Below are positions 48,111-58,700 of a DNA stretch of 64,000 bases, one piece after another. A program made the translations under genes and the position numbers. Position 1 is the stretch's first letter. Each line of letters begins with the position of its first letter. Source of the DNA: Sternotherus odoratus (taxonomy: Eukaryota; Chordata; Testudines; Kinosternidae); assembly GCA_032164245.1 (NCBI GenBank), contig JAVMKO010000006.1, positions 103,681,310 to 103,745,309 of the forward strand. Reading direction: 5' to 3'. The notes beneath the pieces are model-generated. The model had not been told where the DNA came from. It did no database searches and saw only the letters and a program-made list of their open reading frames with translations.

Positions 48111-49747
48111 CAGTCTAAGCATTTGCTCTTTTGGTAGGAAATGCTATACACAGGACGGCAGTTCAGAAAAGTTAATTTGAGGCTTCTTAAAAAGAAAGAC
48201 AGCTCAGGGCCGGGTTCTGGATGGACTTTGTGACTCCTTTCGATTGAATTGCTGATATGACAGGCAAATCCTCTTACAATGTAAAACATCAGCCATCAGC
48301 CTTACTGGCAAGGCTGTTTAGGATCTTTAGGTAATGTATTCTTTACCTGTGAGTAACAACAAAAAAACTAACATTTCATTAATACTTGGCAGTGTTACAA
48401 ACTTTACAACTGAGTGGGCATTTTAGCCCTTTTTTCTCTCTTTCTCTCTCTCTCTCTCACACACACACACTTTTCTTTATCTTACATTGTTTTTATACAG
48501 TACTTTAGTTTTACATACACTTTTATAATAAAAATAACTGAATTACAGAGCTTTGGAGTAACAGAACAGGACAAGCATACTAACTGTTGAGGCCACTTGG
48601 TACCTCTGGTGTCTAATAGCTTTCTTCCTTCCCTCGCCCTCTGGCTAGAAATCTGGGGGTAGCCAGAAGAATTCTATGTGCAATTTGAGGAGTGAGTTAA
48701 CTTGTCCTGTTAATGCTTCCAAAGTATATTGGTATTTAATTTCAATTGAAAATTATTGTTCACATTGTTCTTAGCTAGTGAAATTATAACAAGTATATTT
48801 AAACCTTAACATTGTAAAAAAAAATTTATATTACAAATTGAATAAACAAATATCTATATTTCAATTCTGCAGTATATTGCCTTATGTACAATTTATCACA
48901 AACACAGTTTTGGCCACATTGACAAAACATTTTAAGACAAACATAGAACATAAAATACAATTCTTATTGTGCCAGTAAGTGCATAGTTTGTCAGCTGGCA
49001 TCAGCTTTCTTTGATTTTTTTTTGAAAGACAAAAAAAAAACCCTTTTATATCTCCACTTTTTTTTTAAAGGGAATTAGTTATTATTTTCTTTTGGTTTTT
49101 TTTTTTAGGCAAACCAGGTTTCAGTTACTTTTTATCAATTAGGTAATTTGCATGAACACAGATGTTTTCTGGCTTGCTTTTTTGGATTTAAAGCTAGTTA
49201 CAACTTAAAAGGATACAATTATCTTTACCAGAATCTTTTACTGTTAACTTTTTCTTTTGTAACACACACTGATCTGAAACACCATTAGCATTACAAACAA
49301 ATTTAGCTAAACCATGCATAGCTGCATACTTGCAAACTAATCTCTGTGCTTGGATTACTTATTATAAGGATTTAGTTACAGACATTTTAAAGACATTAAA
49401 ACATTTTTTATTTTTATTAAAATTATTTTTCTTTACTATTTTTTATGCTTTTGGGTTAACACTATTAGAATTTCGGTTTATTAGGGTTACTTTGAGGTTT
49501 TATATTACAAAATTAAATTCCTTTGCCCTGAAGGGTCAAATCCCACTGTCTTGCTTAACAGATAAGTAATTTGCATTTTCACAGACCTCTGTGAAGCAAG
49601 CTTAGGGGTTAGTTTTAAAAGGGATACCATTTATTTTTACTGACAAGCTAGTTTTAAAGTTCCATTGTTTTTTCTTTACTTACTTTTGCTTTCACAGGGG
49701 ATCAGATGTTAGGTTCTGTAAGAGACTACAAATCACATTTAAAGTGT
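48111..49747. other. AT-rich interior of the retrovirus with TC/CA microsatellite
   Basis: No readable domain. A (TC)n-(CA)n tract lies at about 48436-48472, and T- and A-runs around 49010-49110. Confidence 0.45.
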
Positions 49748-49760
49748 CTAGACTCTAGAG

Positions 49761-49964
49761 TCAGAGAGGTAGCCGTGTTAGTCTGGAATAGCAGAGGTAA
49801 CAAAGTCCTGTGGCACCTTAAAGACTAACTATAAAGTTTTGAAGCATAAGCTTTCGTGGGCTAATACCCACTTCGAGCATCTGACGAAGTGGGTATTAGC
49901 CCACGAAAGCTTATGCTTCAAAACTTTATAGTTAGTCTTTAAGGTGCCACAGGACTTTGTTACC
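49761..49964. mobile_element. Palindromic pair of GTAGCCGTGTTAGTCTGG elements
   Basis: Two arms of about 95 identical bases face each other around AGCATC near 49876. The left arm carries an extra 35 bases at its outer end. The flanks repeat CTAGACTCTAGAG (49748-49760 and 49964-49976), so the pair entered as one event. Confidence 0.85.
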
Positions 49965-50599
49965 TAGACTCTAGAGGTGAGATTTGTACTATTTTTTTTA
50001 ACCTGGGACACAGACCTTGTTTACTTGCAGAATTAGCATGGACATTTCTCTTTGAACAACTTTGTCTCTCTAAGGAGCTGGTGGTGCAGGGATGCATTCG
50101 TTCCCCTTGTAACGTGCCCAGGGGCATTCACATTTAAAGTGACCGGTCTGTTTGTACTGAAAACAATACTACAGACAATTTCAAGCTGTTAAGAGCTGAA
50201 ACCTTTTTTGATCAAATCACTTTTACACTTTAACTGCATCAAACTGTTTACCTGTTTTCCTTTAGGAACTTTCCTAGGCAACACTTCACTACCCACAGAA
50301 ATTCTGTCTTTGTTCTCTTCACTCTAGGGCTTCTAAGGAACAGCTTCTTGAGCAACAACAAATTCTCACTAGGATTTATTCACATTCATGATTATCTTTG
50401 GCCCATCAGACAGATCTCTACAAAATTTCCTTTTAGGCAAACTTACAAACTCACTGGACAAAGGGTTAGAGTTATTCTTTTTCCTCTGCAGTTACAAACT
50501 TAGAACTATCTGAATCTATAACTAACTCTGACACTACAAGCTGAAAAACAGACAAAAAGACAGACAAGGAAGACTCAGACACACACTTTCTTTCTCTAG

Positions 50600-51116
50600 A
50601 CACACAGCTTGGGATTTTCTTTTTGGCCTATTGCCAAGTGATTATTTCTCCCGAGGTTTTTTCCGTACCATTTTTCTCCTTACTCTCTGCATAGATTCAG
50701 ATCCTGAGTCCTGCAGATTCCCCTCTGCTCCCTGGAGAGTCCCCCTGTGGAGGAGTAGGGGCAGGTGCAGTGGGGACCAACTGGCGGGTCAAAACACGCC
50801 ATGGTTTAAACCCTTTATCGAAATAACATGGAGGGGGTTCACTCTCGGGAGAATACCTGACTGTCATAATCTTTAAAGATTTCCACAGCTCTGCTGCAGA
50901 GTTCAAACAAAATCAGTAACTTAACTGTCCCAGATGGTTTTTTCGATTTGGCCCTCTACTTCTCTTTAAAGCAGCCTGCTCGAAAGAACCATACAAAGGC
51001 AACCTTTTCTCCAGGTTGGCCCATACTGCGGTATTCCCAGTCCAATTCCTTACACACAGCGTGTACAACTTCTTAGACATTCCTGTCTGTACTGGGAGTC
51101 TTTCTTCATAACACAA
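50600..51116 (-). pseudogene. gag-like remnant of the endogenous retrovirus
   Basis: Two short minus-strand frames (51116-50913 and 50906-50697) occupy the gag position downstream of the primer site. The second is proline-rich (PTAPAPTPPQGDSPG), as is common in gag linker regions. Homology is not secure. Confidence 0.4.
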
Positions 51117-51117
51117 C

Positions 51118-52193
51118 TGTCACAGTACTGAAATAGTTTGGTACCGTGTAGATCAATGGGTGCACGAAATATCATGTGAAGGGGGTCATAACAGGTGTCA
51201 TATGTGTGTATCTATGTCATATGTGTGTATCTATTCCATATGTGTGTATCTATTTTGTAACTAAAGTTAAAGGTGCCTGTACTTCAAGATTAGGCTTGGC
51301 TCCTGTAAAGGCTCAGACACGCTGGGGCTACCTGATGGCCCATCAAGGGACATCAACCACACAATGGACTTTGTATATGCCTGTCCACACCCGAGCTGCT
51401 CTAGGAATGTCGTCTGCCTGGTCAGAAACTGAATCCTGGAGAAGTCTGGTGATTGGACCTTGTGACTATGAGCCTCCATCTTGCAACCGGACTCTGCAAA
51501 AGAAGGAGGAGGGTCTTGGCCCAGAAGAGAGAGTCTATAAAAGCTGGAAGAAGCATTCTCCATTTTGTCTTTACCTCCAGACTTCAGCCTGCCTTGTTTC
51601 CAGCTTTGGATGGAACTTTGCTACTCTGGGAACTCTGGACTAAGGTGCTGACCCACCCCTAAATGGGGTGCATCCAAAGACTTTGATTTGAACCTGCAGT
51701 TATTCTACCTTTGCTGCAAGCCTGAACTAAGAGATGTGCCATTACTGCATGTCATTGATTTCTTTTAACCATTCTTAACCCTCACCTATACCTTTTTTCT
51801 TTTATAATAAACCTTTAGATTTTAGATTCTAAAGGATTGGCAACAGCGTGATTTGTGGTAAGATCTGATTTGTATATTGACCTGGGTCTGGGGCCTGATT
51901 CTTTGGAATTGGGGAGAACCGTTTTCTTTAGTTGGGGTATTGGTTTTCATAACCATTGATCCCCAGGACAGGTGGCTGCTGGTGGTGATACTGGGAAGCT
52001 GGAGTGTCTTAAGGGGATTGCTTGTGTGACTTGTGGTTAGCCAGTGGGGTGAGACCAAAGTCTGTTCTGTTTGGCTGGTTTGGTTTGCCTTAGTGTGGAA
52101 AAAACCCAGCTTTGGGCTGTAGTTGCCCTTTGGAAGCAATCTGTCCTGATCTGACACTCACAGTTGGATCCCACCAGGAACAGCACCGTCACA
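51118..52193 (+). mobile_element. Nested solo LTR, 1076 bp, 5-bp duplication ACAAC
   Basis: It begins TGTCACAG and ends CACCGTCACA, flanked by ACAAC (51113-51117 and 52194-52198). TATAAAA lies at 51536-51542 and AATAAA at 51806-51811, giving a plus orientation, opposite to the host element. It separates the gag-like remnant from the leader. Confidence 0.88.
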
Positions 52194-52404
52194 ACAACTT
52201 ATTCCTAATGCTCAAAAAAGTTCTGAAAAGGGACACTAGTCCCTTGACCCATGGTGTCTGACAGGAGCCCTCCAACTGGCGTTTACCCTGCTGTCCAGAA
52301 CACGACCCCTCAATATTGAATTGGCTGGGAGAAATCTCCCGTGGCGCCTGCCAATTCATATATGAGTGATCTGACTACTGGACAGAGGCACCGCACCAGA
52401 AGGA

Positions 52405-52422
52405 ATCCCAGACGAGCCCCCA
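52405..52422 (-). other. tRNA-Pro-like primer-binding site
   Basis: Minus-strand TGGGGGCTCGTCTGGGAT lies three bases from the 5' LTR. It matches the well-known proline-tRNA primer site of class I retroviruses except for one base (T for C at position 13). Confidence 0.9.
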
Positions 52423-52425
52423 TAT

Positions 52426-52865
52426 TGTTAGGTAAAAAGCAAGTCCCTACTCACCTCTCCAGCACCCGAGGATTCGTGCGGAGTTGGTTTGGGCCCACAA
52501 ACTGTCAGAGACCACTTACACAGACATTAATTCATTGATCAACGGGCTCACACTATCCTTAGCTCAAAAAGCTTCAGAGTAGTGTGGCAAATTTACTAGG
52601 GGTGAGCATTTGCCACACTACTCTTCAATAACTACGCATCAATATTTATACACAGAAGTAAACAAAGTGATTTACAGATCATAATGGTCATGCATAATCA
52701 ATCAAGATTCTTCAGGATAAAACAGGTTAAAATGTAAATTCTAGAAGACAGAAGGGAGATGGGTACTTAAGGGGAGGGGGGATGTCATGAGTAGTTCGCA
52801 GGCCAGGGCTTTGGTCAAAAGTTCAGACAGAACCACCAAGCCAAGTGTAAAGTTCAAACTCAACA
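52426..52865 (-). repeat. 5' LTR of the endogenous retrovirus (440 bp)
   Basis: As the 3' LTR, plus a 30-bp segment (about 52610-52640) that contains an inverted copy of the nearby AGAGTAGTGTGGCAAAT. Confidence 0.92.
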
Positions 52866-54522
52866 ACAGCATACAAACAGAGACATTAGATAAATGCCTA
52901 AACTACACTTTCAGCAGGTTGCAACATAACCCTTTTGTTTCTTTATACCCATTCCGGATCTGGCTCCATAACTTTACCTTTAAAGAGATTTCAGACAGGA
53001 GCCGAGTAGAGAGATGTTTGGGTGGGTCTGGCTGTATTTTGCTTGGGCTGAGTTTCCAGTGCTCTGGTCATGTCATTTTGCGACGGATGTTGTTTCTACT
53101 CATCAGTTAAAGGCAGGTAAAGCTGTCAGACACCTCTTTGGATTTTGTGACTCTGCTTTCAATTTCCTGACTTCGGTGCATTCAAAATGTTATATTTAAG
53201 AGTTCAATAAAAGAGGTAGTGGTTTGTCCCGTTTGTGTTCATATACATTTATAATTCTTTGTGAACTTCACTCATCCATTTGCCTTGAAAGTGTCCTCTT
53301 TTAGGGCATGTAGAGGGTTAAAACACACGGCAGTTTATGGTTCATTGCTTCTCACTCTGTTACCTGTTAATATCAGATTTCATCATCTTCCCAACAGCCT
53401 GACCCAAAGTGAACTGAAATAAATGGAAAAACTTCCCTTGGATCAAGCTGTTTCGGATCAGACCCTTCTACAGTGAGTGGGATCACTACATTCCTAGGAA
53501 ATAGATGAAAACTGTCCTCCTCCCACCTAAACAAACCCATCTCTATTTCATTGAACTGTTCGAGGGAACTGTCAGTGTTTTTGCAAATAAAATAAAAATA
53601 CAGTAGACTCTCGATTATCCAGGATTGGATTAACCAGGATATGAAAAAAATACACGCATCTCACAGGGCCGGCTCTGGCTTTGCTGCCACCCCAAGCACA
53701 CTCACAAAAAACCTATACCAGGGTTCAGGGCAGCCAGTGAACCAACACCCCCTCCCCCCCGGTGCAGGATAGCTGGTGAATCAACTCCCACATCCTATGT
53801 TTCCTATGGATGGTGATTATCCAGGATTGTATTAACCAGAATTATTTTTTTCACTATCATCCTGGATAATCAAGAGTCTACTGTAAAAATAAATACAAAT
53901 ATTTTTATTTGGGAATCTTAGCAATGTGTAGTGGAAGGGGCCTCATGTAGTCAAGTCAGGCTCCCTGTGCTGGAGCAAGGCCAAGTAACACCAAGAAAAT
54001 ATCCTGATGGGTGCTTCTCCGACCTGTTTTGAAACATCTCCAATGCTGGGAATTCCACATGTTGAACTGTCCAGCTTCAGTTCCTCATGCTCCTGTTCTC
54101 CTCTATAGGCCAGTCTTGCGGTTCAACTACATTTCCCAGTTGCTCCATTTCAAAACCAAAATACTTCAGATTTCAGCCAAAATATACCAGCGCCAAAATA
54201 ATTTGAATTTGAGGTTTTGTTTCTGAAAGCTTAAAAATTTCCAAGGGGGTAGATGGAAATTTTGCCCAGGTCTACATAAAAAGCTGGTATTAACAATGAG
54301 GGTAATTAACCCTTGGAATGATTTACCAGGGGTCGTGGTGGATACTGAGTTAATGGATAATTTTTCATTAAAGATTGGCTGATTTTTTCAAAGATATGCT
54401 CTAGTTTACAATGAAAAATACTGAAAATAAATGATGACCAGTATACAAGCAATTAGACTAGATCAGGAGTTTTGAATTTGTCATCTGCGAACACCTTGGG
54501 GTCCACGGACTATATGTAAGGC
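52866..54522. repeat. Array spacer block, copy 4 (right part)
   Basis: Matches 5250-6300 and 11922-12980, and is interrupted by the Tigger-like element at 53601. No gene is supported. Confidence 0.7.
53601..53883. mobile_element. Tigger/pogo-like (TcMar) MITE, 283 bp
   Basis: The ends are CAGTAGACTCTCGATTATCC and its inverted partner at 53861-53883, flanked by TA on both sides. The interior contains CAGGGCCGGCTCTGG (near 53666), which looks like the end of a hAT element inserted within it. The paralogous spacers at 5988 and 12397 lack the insertion. Confidence 0.88.
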
Positions 54523-54790
54523 CTGGTCTACACTATGCGGTAAAGTTGAATTTATCCGAATTAAATCGATCCTTCCACTTTGCTGTCCTCACTACGATGC
54601 CATTTAGGTCGACCTAAAAAGGTCTTTAATCGATTTCCAAACTCCTGCCCGACAAGGGGAGTAGCGCTTAAATAAATGTTTCCGGGTCGAACTAGCGTTA
54701 GTGAAGACACCATTCAATGTTATCAGCCTTCGGGATTTATCCCCGAGTGCTCCAGTGTGACCGCTCCGGACAGCGCTCTGAACGCGGATA
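54523..54790. mobile_element. Harbinger/Chompy-like MITE fragment
   Basis: GGCCTGGTCTACACTATGCGG with several TCGA-containing blocks (TTAAATCGATCC, GTCGACCTAA) resembles archosaur and turtle MITEs of the Chompy type. Shorter pieces are present at 13029 and 25067. The family name is from memory of typical ends and is uncertain. Confidence 0.45.
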
Positions 54791-55327
54791 CACTGGGTAG
54801 TTAGACAGGAAGAGACCCGGAAATTTTTGAATCTCACTTCCTCTTTGGCCAGCGTGGCGAGATCTCCTGCACGCTCACCATGCAGAGCCCACCAGCAGAG
54901 GAGCCCAGGCAGTCCCCGAATCGAAAAAGGGGCCTCACCGGGAGAGGTTTGCTGCTGGTCCCTAGCAAGACATTATGAGAGAAGCCCAGTCTTGAGTTAC
55001 TGAGACTCCTGGAGGGAGTCCTTGGCAAGGGACACTCTCGGGCTGCTTAGTATCAGTGTGGAACAGCCAGATGCATCATGGGTTAGAAGTGTCATGCCCA
55101 GCATCCTGAGCTCAAGGGGATGTTGCCTAATGGAGACTGATCACCCAGCCCCTTCCCCGCCCCATTTAAAGGTGGTGGGGCTTGTATTGTCCAGTGGGGG
55201 GGGAGGGGGAGAGCTGATGAGAGCAGGCAGCAGTGGGGAGAGATGTGACAAGCCCCAGGGAAGCATGGGGGAGAGAGATCAGGGGGAGGGGTCTCTGGCA
55301 GGGTGGGGGAGGGTGACACACTGACTG

Positions 55328-55451
55328 TAGGCTGACCAGATGTCCTGATTTCATAGGGACAGTCCCAATTTTGGAGTCTTTTTCTTATATAGGCCCCTAT
55401 TACCTCCCAAACCCAGTCACAACTTTTCACAGTCGCTGTCTGGTCACCCTA
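55328..55451 (+). mobile_element. 124-bp MITE with 8-bp target duplication, 3' flank of gene E
   Basis: The ends are TAGGCTGACCAGA and TCTGGTCACCCTA, flanked by ACTGACTG (55320-55327 and 55452-55459). It has the same length as the copy at 38250 but a different site, so the insertion was independent. Confidence 0.85.
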
Positions 55452-55777
55452 ACTGACTGTGGGGAGTTAGAGATGGGATAAGCTGAGCCGGCTGACCCAG
55501 CGAAAGCGGGGGAGGGGAGCAGAGCAGAAGAAGGAGCGTGAGAATCTGACGTGATTGGCTGGAAGCTCATTGAGCTGTCCTGGGGTGTCTGAAAGTGGAA
55601 CTGGGACGGGGGTGCTACGTGTAGGGGGTTGGGGGAGTGGGGTCCACCCAGGAGGGCAGGTAATGGGGCCTGGGAGACTAGGACAGACCCTGGAAAGCTG
55701 TGAATGGTGCTGTGAGGCTGTGGGTAGCAGATCCCAGGTGAGGCTGGTGCTGGGAGATGTTACTGGTTCCACTGGGT

Positions 55778-58700
55778 CTAACACTGATCCCCAGACTCCC
55801 ACAGCCCCCTCCCTTGGCTTCCCTTAGCCCCAGTCTGACAGGTCTCCTGGGTGGCTGTGCTGGGGACTCCGGCGGGGGCTGTGCCCGGTGCTGGGCTGGG
55901 GGTTAAGGTCGGGGTTCTATGCACTGTTGCGTTGTGTAGGATGTAGTGGCACAGGCAGCGCTGGCGCTGGAAGCCCAAACTCTCCAGCACCCTCTGCATG
56001 GGGTGGTTGTCCGGGGCCACGTGGAGGTAGCTGGGATAGCCTAGTGCGTGCATCCGCTTGGCCATGACATTCATCAGCACCTGTATGTAGCCGCGCCCCC
56101 GGTGCTGGGGCAGGGTGTAGGCATGTCTCATCGCACCAAATGGGTCTGAAAGGGTCCAGCTGACAGGGCGGTTGGTGGCATCCAGGAGGCAGACGCTGGG
56201 GAAGTAGCGGATCAGGCTGTTCAGGTATCTCCTGCTCCTCTCATTGTCCCCATAGGGCCACGTCTCATTCAGGAGGTCGGTGTGGGAGATGTCCAGGGAC
56301 GAGAGCCTCATGGCCGGGTCCAGCCTGGGGGGCGGGAGGAGAGAGAGCAGCAGGATCAACCTCCAAATGTCAGCGATGAGGAGTGACACCTCAGAATCAT
56401 GAGATTGGCCCTAAAATCACGGGGCTTTTACAAAAGATCACGCTGTGATTACTGGCCTCCCTTGACAGCCGAATTCCCCCAGCCCCGACCCCTCCGTGTT
56501 ACAATCACTGCTGACAACAGTCCCAGATTTATGATGGTGAGATGGGCCTCCCTGTAGAAGCTCCTACTTGAACATCTCTCCATCCCCCTCACAGCAATTC
56601 ATTCTGCCCCAGCAGTTCTGCCCCAGTACAGGGAACCATCAACTCTCTTCCCAACTCCCACAGCCTCCTTGCTGAACCGCCTGATGTTCTTACACCTCTC
56701 CAGCCCTGTGGGTTCTGCTGCAGGCTCCCCTCTGCCCTTCCCAGTAGTTATGTCCCATGGATAGGGGGGAGCCGAAGCACCTTCCTGTCCCTTTGCTCAC
56801 AGAGTGACGGGGAGTAGAAGCAACGTCCCCCTGAGATGCTGAGCAATTCCTGCTGCCTCTTCCCCCGACCTTCTCTCCCATCCCCATGACAAGGGTGTCA
56901 CTTTACTGCGGGGACGAGGAGAGCCAGGGAGCTCTTACTGCAGCAACTCTGAGAGGCAGCCTATCAGAAGGGACTTTCCACCCCAGGATTGGTGGGATTC
57001 CCATGAAGGTCATTGTGAGACTCAGCCAAAGTCATTGGATTAAGGAAAGGGGGCAGCTGGAGCCAAGTGAAGTGCCCAGATGGCTGGTTTCGGTGTGGGG
57101 TAGATATGGGACACGGGCCCTCTCCAAATAACCTACAGAGTTGGTAGCACCGCTGTGGAGTAGCTTTCCCTCCCTGGGTCCTGGGTGAGGAGCTGAGGTC
57201 TGAATGGACTGTGGGCAGGGAAGGCTCCTCTCCAGTCTGGGCCAGGAGAGATGTGGGGCAGGGACGGGGGAGCACGGCTGTTCAGTGCCCAAGCCCTGCC
57301 AGGGCTGACGGCTGATTGCAGGAGTGCCCGGTCCTGAGGGGCTTTGGGTGAGGCCAAATTGGTGGCACAGGAGCCCTTTGGATCAGGGTTTCCTGGCAGA
57401 AGCTGGGGTCCTGTGCAGGAGCTGAAGAGGGATTTCCCTCCCCATGGCTGAATCCACTCCATGGCTACGCTCCCCAGTCCCTGCAGGTTCCCTGAGTGAG
57501 GCTGAGTTCAGTACCAATCCCACTAGGATTCTGCTGGTGACCACAAGACCCCATCGCCCCATGTGCTGCATGGGGAATAGCCAGCCAGACCTTGGGCATC
57601 TCAGTGCCACGCTGGCTGAGGGCCCTGTGGTTTGAGCAGACACTGACCGGATTTCAGGCATGGAGCTGGGATCCGGGTGAAGGTAAATGAAGAAGGGTAA
57701 CACTTCCATCTGGATCCCTTCAGCCTCAGAGATGTCTCTGGAGGTTTCGTAGACCCCATCCTGGAGCCCTGCAGGGGTAGCGACGAGCTGTGAACAGTGG
57801 GGATGGGGACTGAAGGGTGGTGAGAAAAGCACTGATATGTGTGGGTGTGATGAAGTGGGAGGACTGTGTGTGTGTGCCTCAGTTTCCCCTATGCATTTCT
57901 TGAGCGTCTATGTGGAGGGAAAGGAATGTGTAGCTGATGCAAAGCAAAGCCACTGCAGGTGTTAATGGGTGAAGCTGTAATCTGACCCCAGGTGGGGGAG
58001 AGAGGTCAGGTGATACCTGAAGCCCGGGAAACCAGACAAGGGACAAAGGAGAGCAGGGAGTGGCTAGAGGGGGTTGAGTCAGTCTGGGTCTAGCTGGGCA
58101 GGGGAGAGAAGCCATCTCGCTCTCTGGCCCAAGATGGACCCAGCTGAGGGCTCACGCTCGCTCGCTGCATGGTCTGTGTTAGACCAGATGGAAGTCATCA
58201 GGCTGTGAGCTCTCTGCTCTGATCACAGCGTCTGAGACAGAAACAGACTTTTCTCCGGTGTGTAGGGGGGAGGGGACCATCACTCTGTCCCACCCCACCC
58301 CTGGGCTTTGCTAACATTTTAAGCCCCCGCCTTCTCCTTCCTTGAGTTGTGATTACAATGACCATCTTCCTCTCCGCCGATTGGCTCCCCGGATTCAAAT
58401 TCAAACCCTCGGCTGTTACAGGAGCAGGGTTTGCATCCTGCCCCCAGGAAGACCCCCAGCACCTGCCAGCCTGACCCCTCCTGTGTCTGCACAGGGGTCT
58501 GGGCTCTAGGCAGGGCAAATATTTTCCTCCCTGTGACCCTCACCCAGGTCACACCGCCCCCCAGCATCCACTGACACTGCACCATCGGGGCCCAACAACA
58601 CTTCTCCCCATCCCAGGGTTTTGCTACCCCAGGACTGTCTCCCCCTTTACCACTTCCCTCCGCTCCCTCTGGGTGTCCACATGACTTGAACCCAGGGGAC

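Larger units (their letters stand above)
44892..52865 (-). mobile_element. Endogenous retrovirus, class I (gamma/epsilon-like), degenerate interior
   Basis: Two LTRs enclose about 7.1 kb. The 4-bp duplication ACAG (44888-44891 and 52866-52869) matches the uninterrupted spacer. The strand is set by a primer-binding site next to the right LTR and a purine tract next to the left LTR, both on the minus strand. Reading leftward there is a gag-like leader region (about 51.1-50.6 kb), integrase remnants (about 48.1-47.4 kb) and possible envelope transmembrane-subunit remnants (about 45.9-45.6 kb). Most of the polymerase is unreadable and no full-length frame exists. The interior carries two nested solo LTRs and two inverted-repeat insertions. 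It is a broken copy with no coding capacity. Confidence 0.88.
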
